From the NCBI RefSeq assembly GCF_001279725.1, contig NZ_LGDE01000338.1, positions 1 to 59,783 on the forward strand: 59,783 bases of DNA. The letters are read 5' to 3'. Position numbers and translations under genes: made by a program. This stretch comes from Streptomyces sp. WM4235. Its GTDB lineage: Bacteria; Actinomycetota; Actinomycetes; Streptomycetales; Streptomycetaceae. Under the pieces are notes generated by a model. The model saw only the letters and a program-made list of their open reading frames with translations, did not search any database and had not been told where the DNA came from. The stretch's first letter is position 1, and each line of letters starts with the position of its first letter. This document shows, piece by piece, positions 8,428 through 17,051 of this stretch.

Positions 8428-8688
8428 GTGATCGGTCAGTCCCTGTTCGTCGTGTCCGCGGTATCCGTCGTGTCCGTGCTGTCCGTCGCCGTACCCGTCG
8501 CCATGTCCGTCGCCCCGGTGCGGGGGCGTCACCCGTTCTCGTCAACCCGTCCATGTTAAGTGTCGCCCCCGGAGCACGCCCGTGCCTTCGCGTGCCTCGC
8601 GCCCTTGCGGGGTCCGGCACACGGCGTCCGGCGGGTCCGCGCCAGGGCTGCGTCCGGATGGCGCAATACCGACGGATACCCTGGAGAG
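8428..8688. other. Divergent control region of gtrA-like gene and purK, with gtccgt-type repeats
   Basis: About 260 bases. 8452-8515 is a low-complexity run of short phased copies of gtccgt/gtccgtc. The -10 box for purK is at the right end (8677-8682). No gene seen. Confidence 0.5.
8677..8682 (+). promoter_or_regulatory. -10 box (TACCCT) for purK, probably leaderless
   Basis: TACCCT is followed by six bases (ggagag) and then the GTG start at 8689. The purine-rich ggagag is too close to the start to act as a ribosome binding site, which favours a leaderless transcript. Confidence 0.45.
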
Positions 8689-9828
8689 GTGACGTTCCCG
8701 GTAGTCGGCATGGTCGGCGGCGGACAGCTCGCCCGCATGACCCACGAGGCGGGCATCCCCCTCGGCATCAGATTCAAGATCCTCAGTGACACCCCACAGG
8801 ACTCGGCGGCCCAGGTAGTGAGCGATGTCGTCATCGGCGACCATCGCGACCTGGAGACGTTGCGCGCCTTCGCGCGCGGCTGTGACGTGATCACGTTCGA
8901 CCACGAGCACGTACCCATCGAACACCTGCGGGCCCTGGAAGCGGACGGCATCCCCGTCCGCCCGGGGCCCGACGCGTTGGTGCACGCCGCGGACAAGGGG
9001 GTGATGCGCGCCCGCCTCGACGAGATCGGCGCGCCCAGCCCCCGCCACCGGATCGTGGCCGATCCGGCGGACGTGGTGGCCTTCGCGGACGAGGTCGGCG
9101 GCTTCCCCGTCATCCTCAAGACGGTGCGCGGCGGGTACGACGGCAAGGGCGTGTGGTTCGTGCGCACCCCCGAGGACGCGGCGGCGCCCTTCCACGCGGG
9201 GGTTCCGGTGCTCGCCGAGGAGAAGGTGGACTTCGTCCGCGAGCTCGCGGCGAACATCGTCCGCTCCCCGCACGGCCAGGCGGTGGCCTACCCGGTGGTC
9301 GAGTCCATCCAGGTCGACGGGGTCTGCGACACCGTGATCGCCCCCGCGCCGAACCTCTCCGAGGAGCTCGCGGGCGAGGCCCAGTCCCTGGCCCTGCGCA
9401 TCGCCAAGGAACTCGGCGTGACCGGCCACCTGGCCGTGGAGCTGTTCGAGACCACCGACGGCCGGATCCTCGTCAACGAACTGGCCATGCGTCCGCACAA
9501 CAGCGGCCACTGGACCCAGGACGGCGCGATCACCTCCCAGTTCGCCAACCACGTACGGGCGGTCCTGGACCTCCCGCTCGGCGACCCGCGCCCGCGGGCC
9601 CGCTGGACGGTCATGGCGAACGTGCTCGGCGGGGACTACCCGGACATGTACGCGGCGTACCTGCACTGCATGGCCCACGACCCCCAGCTGAAGATCCACA
9701 TGTACGGCAAGGACGTGAAGCACGGCCGCAAGGTCGGCCACGTCAACACCTACGGCGACGACCTGGACGACGTGCTGGAGCGAGCACGTCACGCTGCCGG
9801 CTACCTCAGAGGGACGATCACCGCATGA
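8689..9828 (+). CDS. purK: N5-carboxyaminoimidazole ribonucleotide synthase
   Basis: 379 residues, ATP-grasp enzyme of purine synthesis: AIR + bicarbonate + ATP to N5-CAIR in the cytoplasm. N-terminal Rossmann-like motif [17 protein letters not shown], the signature [15 protein letters not shown]-grasp core [18 protein letters not shown], and metal-binding [20 protein letters not shown]. Start taken at GTG 8689, giving the family's usual [12 protein letters not shown]; the 43-codon upstream extension is not purK-like. It ends in ATGA with purE, so the pair is translationally coupled and the product passes to PurE. Confidence 0.95.
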   Translation: MTFPVVGMVGGGQLARMTHEAGIPLGIRFKILSDTPQDSAAQVVSDVVIGDHRDLETLRAFARGCDVITFDHEHVPIEHLRALEADGIPVRPGPDALVHAADKGVMRARLDEIGAPSPRHRIVADPADVVAFADEVGGFPVILKTVRGGYDGKGVWFVRTPEDAAAPFHAGVPVLAEEKVDFVRELAANIVRSPHGQAVAYPVVESIQVDGVCDTVIAPAPNLSEELAGEAQSLALRIAKELGVTGHLAVELFETTDGRILVNELAMRPHNSGHWTQDGAITSQFANHVRAVLDLPLGDPRPRARWTVMANVLGGDYPDMYAAYLHCMAHDPQLKIHMYGKDVKHGRKVGHVNTYGDDLDDVLERARHAAGYLRGTITA

Positions 9829-10361
9829 GCACCTCTTCCGCAGGCCCCGTCATCGGCATCGTCATGGGCTCGGACTCCGACTGGTCGGTCATGGAGGCCG
9901 CGGCCCAGGCGCTGGACGAGTTCGAGATCCCGTACGAGGTCGACGTGGTCTCCGCCCACCGGATGCCGCGCGAGATGATCGCGTACGGCGAGCAGGCCGA
10001 CGGCCGCGGCCTGAAGGCGATCATCGCGGGCGCGGGCGGCGCCGCCCACCTGCCCGGCATGCTCGCGTCCGTCACCCCGCTGCCGGTCATCGGCGTACCG
10101 GTACCGCTGAAGTACCTCGACGGCATGGACTCGCTGCTGTCGATCGTCCAGATGCCCGCCGGGGTTCCCGTCGCGACCGTCTCCGTCGCCGGAGCGCGCA
10201 ACGCGGCCCTGCTGGCCGTCCGGATGCTCGCCGCCCACGACCCGGAGCTGCTGGCCCGCATGCGGGAGTTCCAGCAGGAACTGAACGAGCAGGCCACCGA
10301 GAAGGGCAAGCGACTGCGGGCCAAGGTCGCGGGCGCGGAGTCCTTCGGGTTCGGCAAGTGA
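9825..10361 (+). CDS. purE: N5-carboxyaminoimidazole ribonucleotide mutase (class I PurE)
   Basis: 178 residues, converts N5-CAIR to CAIR. Motifs [20 protein letters not shown], catalytic His in [25 protein letters not shown] and the loop [14 protein letters not shown] are intact. ATG overlaps the purK stop (ATGA), and its own stop overlaps the next GTG. Length is typical for bacterial class I PurE with a short C-terminal helix. Confidence 0.95.
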   Translation: MSTSSAGPVIGIVMGSDSDWSVMEAAAQALDEFEIPYEVDVVSAHRMPREMIAYGEQADGRGLKAIIAGAGGAAHLPGMLASVTPLPVIGVPVPLKYLDGMDSLLSIVQMPAGVPVATVSVAGARNAALLAVRMLAAHDPELLARMREFQQELNEQATEKGKRLRAKVAGAESFGFGK

Positions 10362-11542
10362 GCGCCGCGCAGCGCCTGGGCGAGGCGCGTGAGCTGCTGG
10401 CCGAGCATCCGGTCGTCGACGGCCACAACGACCTGCCGTGGGCGCTGCGCGAGCAGGTCCGTTACGACCTCGACCGGCGGGACATCGCCGCCGACCAGTC
10501 GGGCCACCTGCACACCGACCTGCCCCGGCTGCGCGCCGGCGGGGTCGGCGCACAGTTCTGGTCCGTGTACGTGCGCTCCGACTACGCGGGCGACGAGGCG
10601 GTCAGCGCCACCCTGGAGCAGATCGACCTCGTCGACCAGCTGATTGCCCGTTACCCCGCCGACCTGGTGCGGGCCCTGACGGCCGACGACATGGAGGCGG
10701 CCCGCGCCGAGGGGCGGATCGCCTCCCTGATGGGCGCCGAGGGCGGGCACTCCATCAACAACTCGCTCGCCACCCTGCGCGCCCTGCACCGGCTGGGCGT
10801 GCGGTACATGACGCTCACGCACAACGACACCATCGACTGGGCGGACTCGGCGACCGACGAACCCCGGCACGGCGGCCTGAGCGGCTTCGGCCGCGAGGTC
10901 GTCCGCGAGATGAACCGCGTCGGCATGCTCGTGGACCTCTCGCACGTGGCCGCGACCACGATGCGCGACGCCCTCGCGGTCTCGGCCGCGCCGGTGATCT
11001 TCTCGCACTCCTCGGCGCGGGCGATCTGCGACCACCCGCGCAACATCCCGGACGACGTGCTGGCGCTGCTGCCCGCCAACGGCGGCGTGGCCATGGCCAC
11101 CTTCGTGCCCAAGTTCATCCTCCCCGAGGCCGTCGCCTGGACCCTGGCCGCCGACGAGAACCTGCGGGCCCACGGGTTCCACCACCTCGACACCACCCCC
11201 GAGGCGATGGCCCTGCACCGGGCCTTCGAGACGCAGCGCCCGCGCCCGGTGGCCACCGCCGCGACCGTCGCCGACCACCTGGACCACATGCGCGAGGTGG
11301 CGGGCGTCGACCACATCGGCATCGGCGGCGACTACGACGGCACGGCCTTCACCCCGGCCGGGCTGGACGACGTCGCCGGCTACCCGAACCTGATCGCCGA
11401 GCTGCTGGCACGCGGCTGGTCGCGCGCCGACCTGACGAAGCTGACCTGGTCCAACGCCGTACGGGCGCTGCGCGACGCCGAAGCGGTGGCCCGCGAGCTC
11501 ACCGCGGCGCGGGGGCCGTCCAACGCGGTGCTCCAGCCGTAG
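10358..11542 (+). CDS. Membrane dipeptidase-type (M19, renal dipeptidase family) zinc peptidase
   Basis: 394 residues, TIM-barrel amidohydrolase fold. Metal ligands are visible in VDGHNDLPW (HxD), GAEGGHSI (bridging Glu), VDLSH and FSHSSARAI, and the Asp in GIGGDYDG. The family hydrolyses dipeptides, including D-amino-acid containing ones. No signal peptide, so probably cytoplasmic despite the family name. GTGA overlap with purE makes a purK-purE-dipeptidase operon; the metabolic reason for this pairing is unclear but the arrangement is, from memory, conserved in streptomycetes. Confidence 0.92.
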   Translation: MSAAQRLGEARELLAEHPVVDGHNDLPWALREQVRYDLDRRDIAADQSGHLHTDLPRLRAGGVGAQFWSVYVRSDYAGDEAVSATLEQIDLVDQLIARYPADLVRALTADDMEAARAEGRIASLMGAEGGHSINNSLATLRALHRLGVRYMTLTHNDTIDWADSATDEPRHGGLSGFGREVVREMNRVGMLVDLSHVAATTMRDALAVSAAPVIFSHSSARAICDHPRNIPDDVLALLPANGGVAMATFVPKFILPEAVAWTLAADENLRAHGFHHLDTTPEAMALHRAFETQRPRPVATAATVADHLDHMREVAGVDHIGIGGDYDGTAFTPAGLDDVAGYPNLIAELLARGWSRADLTKLTWSNAVRALRDAEAVARELTAARGPSNAVLQP

Positions 11543-11572
11543 GAGCGCGGGAGCGCAGGTTGCGGGAGCGCG

Positions 11573-11602
11573 GGAGGGGACGGCGGGCCCGCCGTCCCCT
11601 CC
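11573..11602. terminator. Perfect 30-bp palindrome, terminator of the purKE operon
   Basis: Self-complementary sequence with 15-bp arms and no separate loop (centre between 11587 and 11588). It lies between two convergent genes and can end both transcripts. Confidence 0.75.
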
Positions 11603-11726
11603 GGGTTTCCCGGGCTGATCGCCGAGCTCCTGGACCGGCCGCGCGACGCGTGGTTCACCTCACGCGCCGCACGGGACCGCACGGCGCCGCAGGAACGCCC
11701 GGAGCGTCCGCGTCGGACCTTGTCGG

Positions 11727-13067
11727 TCAGGCCCGGGGGCGGCCCATGGCGCGGTAGGTCCAGCCGGCGGCGCGCCAGCGCTCGGGGTCCAGCGAGTTGC
11801 GGCCGTCCAGGACCAGCCGGTCGGAGACGACCTCGCCGAGCTCCGCCGGGTCGAGGTCGCGGAACTCGCGCCACTCGGTGAGGTGCAGCACGACCTCGGC
11901 GCCCCGGGCTGCCGCGAGCGCGGAGTCCGCGTAGCCCAGCGTGGGGAAGACGCGGCGGGCGTTGTCCATGCCCTTGGGGTCGTAGACGGTGACCTGGCCG
12001 CCCTGGAGGTGGATCTGCCCGGCCACGTTCAGCGCGGGCGAGTCGCGCACGTCGTCCGAGTCCGGCTTGAAGGTGGCACCCAGCACCGCGACCCGCTTGC
12101 CGAGGAACGAACCACCCACGGCGTCCCGGGCCAGTTCGACCATGTGGCCGCGCCGGCGCATGTTGATGGAGTCGACCTCCCGCAGGAAGGTCAGCGCCTG
12201 GTCCGCGCCCAGCTCGCCCGCCCGCGCCATGAAGGCCCGGATGTCCTTGGGCAGGCAGCCACCGCCGAAGCCGATGCCCGCGCGCAGGAACTTCGAGCCG
12301 ATCCGCTCGTCGTGACCGATGGCCTCGGCCAGCTTGGCCACGTCACCGCCGGCCGCCTCGCACACCTCGGCCATCGCGTTGATGAAGGAGATCTTCGTCG
12401 CGAGGAAGGAGTTCGCGGCCGTCTTGACCAGCTCGGCCGTCGGGAAGTCGGTCACCACCAGCGGGGTGCCCTCCGCCATGGGTGTCGCGTACACCTCGCG
12501 CAGCAGCTTCTCCGCGCGTTCACCCTGCACGCCGATGACGATGCGGTCCGGGTGCAGGGTGTCCCCGACGGCGAAGCCCTCGCGCAGGAACTCGGGGTTC
12601 CAGGCCAGCTCGACCTCCTCGCCCGCCGGGGCGAGGTCCGCGAGCCGGGCCGCGAGCCGCTCGGCCGAGCCGACCGGGACGGTGGACTTGCCGACCACCA
12701 GCGCCGGCCGGGTCAGGTGCGGGGCCAGGGAATCCATCGCGGAGTCCACGTAGCTCATGTCGCAGGCGTACTCGCCGTGCTTCTGCGGGGTGTTCACACA
12801 CACGAAGTGGACGTCGCCGAACGCGCCGACCTCCTCCCACGAGGTGGTGAAACGCAGCCGCCCCGTCGAGCCCGGCATCCCCTCCACGTGCGAGGCCAGC
12901 AGCTCCTCCAGCCCCGGTTCGTACATGGGGACGCGGCCCGAGGCGAGCATCTCGATCTTCTCCGGGACGACGTCCAGCCCCAGTACCTCGAAGCCCAGCT
13001 CGGCCATGGCGGCGGCATGCGTGGCACCGAGGTAGCCGGTGCCGATCACAGTGATCTTGAGGGGCAT
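11727..13067 (-). CDS. UDP-glucose 6-dehydrogenase
   Basis: 446 residues. Oxidises UDP-glucose to UDP-glucuronate with NAD+, for envelope or exopolysaccharide synthesis. NAD-binding ITVIGTGYLGATHAAAMAEL at the N-terminus, catalytic cysteine in GIGFGGGCLPKDIRAF, and the C-terminal UDP-sugar region KRVAVLGATFKPDSDDVRDS. ATG at 13067 is preceded by TGGAG seven bases upstream; a longer frame to 13235 lacks family similarity. It is divergent from fadE across a 240-bp control region. Confidence 0.93.
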   Translation of the reverse strand: MPLKITVIGTGYLGATHAAAMAELGFEVLGLDVVPEKIEMLASGRVPMYEPGLEELLASHVEGMPGSTGRLRFTTSWEEVGAFGDVHFVCVNTPQKHGEYACDMSYVDSAMDSLAPHLTRPALVVGKSTVPVGSAERLAARLADLAPAGEEVELAWNPEFLREGFAVGDTLHPDRIVIGVQGERAEKLLREVYATPMAEGTPLVVTDFPTAELVKTAANSFLATKISFINAMAEVCEAAGGDVAKLAEAIGHDERIGSKFLRAGIGFGGGCLPKDIRAFMARAGELGADQALTFLREVDSINMRRRGHMVELARDAVGGSFLGKRVAVLGATFKPDSDDVRDSPALNVAGQIHLQGGQVTVYDPKGMDNARRVFPTLGYADSALAAARGAEVVLHLTEWREFRDLDPAELGEVVSDRLVLDGRNSLDPERWRAAGWTYRAMGRPRA

Positions 13068-13251
13068 GCGTTGCTCCAGGTGTGGCGGGCCTTTGCGGCC
13101 ACCGAGCATAGGCCGGCCCGCGCACGGGGAGGTTCCCGGGGAGTCGCGGCCCCTGCGGCGGGCGGCGGGCGGCCACCGGCGCGCTGTCACGCAGCTCACG
13201 TACGTGTTACATATCGCTGCCGGGACCCCGGACACTAAGATTTGGGTTACT

Positions 13252-13263
13252 TAACGGTAGTTA
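13252..13263. promoter_or_regulatory. Short dyad TAAC-GGTA-GTTA upstream of fadE
   Basis: A 4-4-4 inverted repeat 43 bases before the fadE start in the A/T-rich promoter segment. It may overlap the -10 region; weak by itself. Confidence 0.3.
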
Positions 13264-13270
13264 GCATCAC

Positions 13271-13287
13271 TGATGCGTCACGCATCA
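13271..13287. promoter_or_regulatory. Candidate operator TGATGCGT-c-ACGCATCA in the fadE leader
   Basis: Perfect 8-1-8 palindrome between the promoter region and the ribosome binding site of fadE. Position fits a repressor site for a fatty-acid catabolism regulator; such a regulator is not visible in the window. Confidence 0.5.
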
Positions 13288-13306
13288 CCTTGGGGAGTGA
13301 GAGATC

Positions 13307-14479
13307 TTGGCGGGTTCTGCCGACTTCGACCTGTACCGCCCGGCCGAGGAGCACGACATGCTCCGCGAGTCGGTCCGCTCGCTCGCCGAGGCGAAGATCC
13401 TGCCGTTCGCGGCGGCGGTCGACGAGGAGTCCCGCTTCCCGCAGGAGGCCCTCGACGCCCTGGTCGCCAGCGACCTGCACGCCGTCCACGTACCCGAGAC
13501 CTACGGCGGCGCCGGCGCGGACGCGCTCGCCACCGTGATCGTGATCGAGGAAGTGGCCCGCGTCTGCGCGTCCTCCTCCCTCATCCCGGCCGTGAACAAG
13601 CTCGGCTCGCTCCCGGTGATCCTCTCCGGTTCCGAGGAGCTCAAGGCCAAGTACCTCGGCCCGCTGGCCAAGGGCGACGCGATGTTCTCGTACGCCCTCT
13701 CCGAGCCCGACGCGGGCTCCGACGCCGCCGGCATGAAGACCCGCGCCGTGCGCGACGGCGACTTCTGGGTGCTCAACGGCGTGAAGCGCTGGATCACCAA
13801 TGCCGGCGTCTCCGAGTACTACACGGTCATGGCCGTCACCGACCCGGAGAAGCGCTCCAAGGGCATCAGCGCCTTCGTCGTCGAGAAGGGCGACGAGGGA
13901 GTCTCCTTCGGCGCCCCGGAGAAGAAGCTCGGCATCAAGGGCTCCCCGACGCGCGAGGTCTACCTCGACAACGTCCGCATCCCCGCCGACCGCATGATCG
14001 GCGCCGAGGGCACCGGATTCGCCACCGCGATGAAGACCCTCGACCACACCCGCATCACGATCGCCGCCCAGGCGCTCGGCATCGCGCAGGGCGCCCTGGA
14101 CTACGCCAAGGGCTACGTCCAGGAGCGCAAGCAGTTCGGCAAGCCGATCGGCGACTTCCAGGGCGTGCAGTTCATGCTCGCGGACATGGCCATGAAGATC
14201 GAGGCCGCCCGCCAGCTGACGTACTCGGCGGCCGCCCGCTCGGAGCGCGTCTCCGGCGGAGGCCCTCACGAGGACCTGACGTTCTTCGGCGCCGCGGCCA
14301 AGTGCTTCGCCTCCGACGTGGCCATGGAGGTCACGACCGACGCCGTCCAGCTCCTCGGCGGTTACGGCTACACCCGTGACTACCCGGTGGAGCGCATGAT
14401 GCGCGACGCGAAGATCACGCAGATCTATGAAGGCACGAACCAGGTCCAGCGGATCGTCATGGCCCGCAACCTGCCGTAG
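13307..14479 (+). CDS. fadE: Acyl-CoA dehydrogenase
   Basis: 390 residues, FAD flavoprotein that oxidises acyl-CoA to trans-2-enoyl-CoA in beta-oxidation or branched-chain acid breakdown. Motifs: YALSEPDAGSDAAGMKTRA, WITNAGVSEYYTVMA, RKQFGKPIGDFQGVQFMLAD, LLGGYGYTRDYPVERMMRDA, and catalytic Glu in IYEGTNQVQR. TTG start at 13307 with GGGGAG nine bases before it. The last codons (QRIVMARNLP) lie in a 34-bp sequence repeated at 17987-18020 and, decayed, at 20958-20991, so this gene end appears to have been used as an insertion site that keeps the gene intact. Confidence 0.93.
   Translation: MAGSADFDLYRPAEEHDMLRESVRSLAEAKILPFAAAVDEESRFPQEALDALVASDLHAVHVPETYGGAGADALATVIVIEEVARVCASSSLIPAVNKLGSLPVILSGSEELKAKYLGPLAKGDAMFSYALSEPDAGSDAAGMKTRAVRDGDFWVLNGVKRWITNAGVSEYYTVMAVTDPEKRSKGISAFVVEKGDEGVSFGAPEKKLGIKGSPTREVYLDNVRIPADRMIGAEGTGFATAMKTLDHTRITIAAQALGIAQGALDYAKGYVQERKQFGKPIGDFQGVQFMLADMAMKIEAARQLTYSAAARSERVSGGGPHEDLTFFGAAAKCFASDVAMEVTTDAVQLLGGYGYTRDYPVERMMRDAKITQIYEGTNQVQRIVMARNLP
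14445..14478 (+). repeat. Left copy of the 34-bp direct repeat (attL-like)
   Basis: Bases tccagcggatcgtcatggcc and the following 14 are identical to 17987-18020. This copy is the end of fadE, stopping one base short of the complete TAG codon. Confidence 0.9.
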
Positions 14480-14580
14480 CAGGTTTTTCGCAGGTCATCC
14501 GCTGTCTCGGGTGATCGGGGAGCGGCTGTCGGCTTCCGGTCCGCTCGGGTCCGTTCCGGGCCGTCCTCGGGCGTCATGCC

Positions 14581-14593
14581 GGGGGAATCCTGG
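14581..14593 (+). repeat. 13-bp repeat gggggaatcctgg, left copy
   Basis: Exact match to 17909-17921, in direct orientation, inside the left end of the putative element. Possible arm-type recombinase site; could also be chance. Confidence 0.4.
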
Positions 14594-14625
14594 CCGGACA
14601 CCGGGCTGGAAACCGGCTGCAAGTG

Positions 14626-14660
14626 AAGTCCCCCGTACCCGACAAGGGTGCGGGGGACTT
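14626..14660. terminator. Terminator downstream of fadE / leftmost element gene
   Basis: Stem AAGTCCCCCgtACCC (14626-14640) and GGGTgcGGGGGACTT (14646-14660) with loop gacaa; two mismatched internal bases. It separates fadE from the convergent gene at 14687-15115. Confidence 0.75.
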
Positions 14661-14686
14661 CTGTATTTCCGCCCATGGGGTCTCGG

Positions 14687-15115
14687 CTAGGCGTTGTAGA
14701 GCGTAGGACGTTCCGCCACCTGGTTCGGTGTCAGCCCTTCGACAGTCAGGTTCCCCGTCCAGAGCTGGTCACGGTTGGCGTACGTCGAATCGAAGCGGAC
14801 GCGCTTACCGCCCGGCTCCAACTTCCACCTCTGTTCTTGGAATTGCGCGATACGGTCGCTGCCGCACACGAATGCCCGGGTTGCCTGAGTGAGCACCCAT
14901 TGAGCCGGCTCGGTCTCGCCGGCCGTGGGCCGCCCGCAGTTGCGGGCCATCTGCCACAGGCGCGGCCACTCGACCCCGGGAGTCAGCGGGCCGATGACGG
15001 CCACGTCTCCGATCCGCCGTTCGTCGAGGTGGTGCGTGGCGTACCCGAAGACCACGCCGAACATGGCGAAGACGGTGACCCTGCCGCTCCCGGTCAGACC
15101 CTCATCAGATGGCAT
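14687..15115 (-). CDS. Hypothetical protein of the putative element (142 aa)
   Basis: Not recognised. 142 residues from an ATG preceded by AAAGG 8 bases upstream. The N-terminal part has one moderately hydrophobic stretch (VTVFAMFGVVFGYA, about 13-26); the rest is soluble with many Trp and Arg. A terminator-like hairpin (15135-15173) lies between it and the upstream trio, so it probably has its own promoter. It is the last gene before the left repeat. Confidence 0.55.
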   Translation of the reverse strand: MPSDEGLTGSGRVTVFAMFGVVFGYATHHLDERRIGDVAVIGPLTPGVEWPRLWQMARNCGRPTAGETEPAQWVLTQATRAFVCGSDRIAQFQEQRWKLEPGGKRVRFDSTYANRDQLWTGNLTVEGLTPNQVAERPTLYNA

Positions 15116-15134
15116 GGGCGGTACCTTTGCTCAG

Positions 15135-15173
15135 AGTGGGACCCGGGCACCTGTGACGTGTCCGGGTCCCACT
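15135..15173. terminator. Hairpin after the small-protein trio
   Basis: Stem agtgggacccgg (15135-15146) with ccgggtcccact (15162-15173), 15-base loop. On the - strand it lies after the 146-aa gene and before the 142-aa gene. Confidence 0.65.
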
Positions 15174-15231
15174 TCGTACGAGCGGATCACGCCGTGATCC
15201 GTGTGTTGGGGCGAGTCAGCGGGTCAGCGAG

Positions 15232-15672
15232 TCAGCAGCCGTCGCCGTCGCCGCAGCAGGCCGGCTGGTTGCACTCGGCGGTGGTACCCCACAGCCGGGC
15301 GTCGACCTCGAACCCGGCGGCCGCGACGCGGTCGGCCACCGACACCATCAGCGGGCGCGTTCGAACCCTGGCGTTCGGAGAGTGGTGGACGAAGTAGCCG
15401 AACTGCTCCTGACACCAGGCGGCGTACTCCTGCGTGTGGAGCATGAACGAGTGCCAACCGGGGTCCACCCGCTCACTGGGCGCCATGTCGTACGCCTTCT
15501 GGCTGCCCAGGACATACACGAAGGCGATGGCCTGATCCATCACGCGATCGGCCACGACTCGCTCAAGGCCGTACTCGTCCGCGCAGAACGCGGCCAGCCG
15601 CTCGAACAGCTCGGGGCTGACAAGGTCCCGCCCGTGCCGTAAGGCGACGGGGCTTTCCACCACGGTCGTCAT
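15232..15672 (-). CDS. Conserved hypothetical protein with a Cys-rich C-terminus
   Basis: 146 residues. Motifs PGWHSFMLHTQEYAAWCQEQ and FGYFVHHSPN resemble a small actinobacterial family related to glycine-rich-domain (GRDP-like) proteins that share WHxFxLxTxxY and a HHxP pair. The last residues ECNQPACCGDGDGC hold four cysteines in 14 positions, suggesting metal binding. Function unknown. ATG overlaps the stop of the upstream 99-aa gene (ATGA), so the trio 16153-15232 is translationally coupled. Recurrence of this family in Streptomyces accessory regions is from memory and uncertain. Confidence 0.6.
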   Translation of the reverse strand: MTTVVESPVALRHGRDLVSPELFERLAAFCADEYGLERVVADRVMDQAIAFVYVLGSQKAYDMAPSERVDPGWHSFMLHTQEYAAWCQEQFGYFVHHSPNARVRTRPLMVSVADRVAAAGFEVDARLWGTTAECNQPACCGDGDGC

Positions 15673-15968
15673 CGTGCGACTCCTTCTGTCGATGGGTCTC
15701 GCTGCCCGCCCTGGCGGGGCGGGGGGCTATGCCAGGGCGCCTCGACCCGATGAACAAGGGCGACGTCCTCGAACCCTCGGAGGAAGCGGCCGTGACCGGC
15801 GTTCAGGCCCGTGTGCGTCATGCACTGTCGATCCACCTCGGCCACATCGGGGCCGGGAACGGCAGCCCAGCCGCACTCCGCGTAGAGGCAGCTCGCGACC
15901 GTGGTGGGCGTGCACTCGGGGTCTCTGAGGATCCGGTGCTCGGCGTATCGGATGACGGAGCGCGTCAT
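15669..15968 (-). CDS. Small DUF7848-like protein (99 aa)
   Basis: 99 residues, MTRSVIRYAEHRILRDPE at the start and GHGRFLRGFEDVALVHRVE later, a layout I associate with DUF7848 proteins of Streptomyces phages and islands (central cysteines, then a HTxxxGHxRFxR element). Start at 15968 was chosen because this ATG overlaps the upstream stop (ATGA); a start at 15995 would add nine unrelated residues. Function unknown. Confidence 0.6.
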   Translation of the reverse strand: MTRSVIRYAEHRILRDPECTPTTVASCLYAECGWAAVPGPDVAEVDRQCMTHTGLNAGHGRFLRGFEDVALVHRVEAPWHSPPPRQGGQRDPSTEGVAR

Positions 15969-16153
15969 CGGCGCGACCCGTCCGCGTTGACGCAACGGGT
16001 GTGCCAGTACGCGACCTTCGGCGGCCCGTCCTCACCCGCGAGCGTCCCCCGCCGGGCGAGTTGGTGAAGGGGGATGGGCATGTTGCACGACGGGCACGTC
16101 TCGTGCTTTTCCGTGTAGGTCGCGTACTCGAACGTGTCCGTCTTGGTCGCCAT
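15965..16153 (-). CDS. Small zinc-ribbon-like protein (62 aa)
   Basis: 62 residues, MATKTDTFEYATYTEKHE start. A CPSCNMPIPLHQL element and a later WHTRC give a CxxC...HxxC arrangement, likely one zinc site. ATG at 16153 follows AAGGGG at 8 bases. First gene of the coupled trio; role unknown. Confidence 0.6.
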   Translation of the reverse strand: MATKTDTFEYATYTEKHETCPSCNMPIPLHQLARRGTLAGEDGPPKVAYWHTRCVNADGSRR

Positions 16154-16220
16154 TGCGCACCCCTTCGCCGCTGTCTCCGGGAATCGACAGCCAATGGTGG
16201 CCGGGGGGCGGGGGCAGGTT

Positions 16221-17051
16221 CTAGCCGGTTTCCTGCTCGCGCAAAAGCTCGTCTCGGATGGCTTCGAGCATGGCCCGCATGACGTCACCGGATACTGCCA
16301 TCGCGGCGAACCCTTCGAACTTGGCTACGTACAGGGCGACGTCCCTAGGGTCGGTAACCACCGTCTCCGCGTGGACCGTCTCAATGGTTACCGTGCGTTC
16401 GTCCCTGATGGAGAACGAGTGGCCAGGAAAGTCCACCTGTGGGGTCGACAGGGCGACGACTCGGATATCCACGTTGGGCAGCCGAGAGGCAGAGATCAAT
16501 CGGTCGAGCTGCCCCACCATCATCAAGGGCGGGATGATGCGCCACCGCAGGACCGATTCCGTGATGATGAAACGGAAGGCCTTCCCTTCCGAGTACAGAA
16601 CACTTTGACGTGCCAGCCTCGCACCGACGGTGCGCTCCAGCTGTTCATCTGTCAGGTTCCTTCGGGCAAAAACCGCCCGCACATATTCGGGTGTCTGAAG
16701 CAGGCCGGGAACGAGTGAGGGCTGAAATAGACGCAGTAGGGCTGTTTGCGATTCAAGGGCCTGTACCTGTTGTTGTTTACGGCTGTAGCCCAATCGGCGA
16801 ATAAGTCGCCACGCTGTGACTTCCGTGGCCGCCTCTCTGGCAGCAGCCATGTACTCGGCCTTTACCCCATCCGATACGCCTATGGCCGTGAGGATGCAGT
16901 CGACGTCTGTGACGCTGGGCGCTGTGTTCCCGTTCTCAATCTTGGATAGCTTGGAACAAGACATGGCAGCGCCACGGGCAACCGCCTTCGCTTCCTTCCC
17001 GGAAGACTCACGCAGTTCCCGCAGCGCTGACCCAAGGCTAGACTTATTCAC
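16221..17051 (-). CDS. XRE-family regulator with DUF5753 domain (WhiJ/Scr1-like)
   Basis: 276 residues. Helix-turn-helix at about 5-62 (SALRELRESSGKEAKAVARG, then SKLSKIENGNTAPSVTDVDC); DUF5753 ligand-like domain from about 85 (FQPSLVPGLLQTPEYVRAVF) to the end. GTG at 17051 overlaps the upstream stop as GTGA; an ATG at 17072 would extend it by seven residues. Such regulators are multi-copy in Streptomyces and usually sit beside small partner proteins. Here the partner-like genes are the two upstream genes in the same coupled cassette. The target is probably its own promoter. Confidence 0.85.
   Translation of the reverse strand: MNKSSLGSALRELRESSGKEAKAVARGAAMSCSKLSKIENGNTAPSVTDVDCILTAIGVSDGVKAEYMAAAREAATEVTAWRLIRRLGYSRKQQQVQALESQTALLRLFQPSLVPGLLQTPEYVRAVFARRNLTDEQLERTVGARLARQSVLYSEGKAFRFIITESVLRWRIIPPLMMVGQLDRLISASRLPNVDIRVVALSTPQVDFPGHSFSIRDERTVTIETVHAETVVTDPRDVALYVAKFEGFAAMAVSGDVMRAMLEAIRDELLREQETG

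Noticed and set aside
8428..8532. Longer start of the GtrA-like protein
   Set aside because: The added residues are a translation of gtccgt repeats.
14425..14676. Small - strand open frame over the fadE end
   Set aside because: It runs antisense across the fadE terminus and a terminator and has no ribosome binding site.
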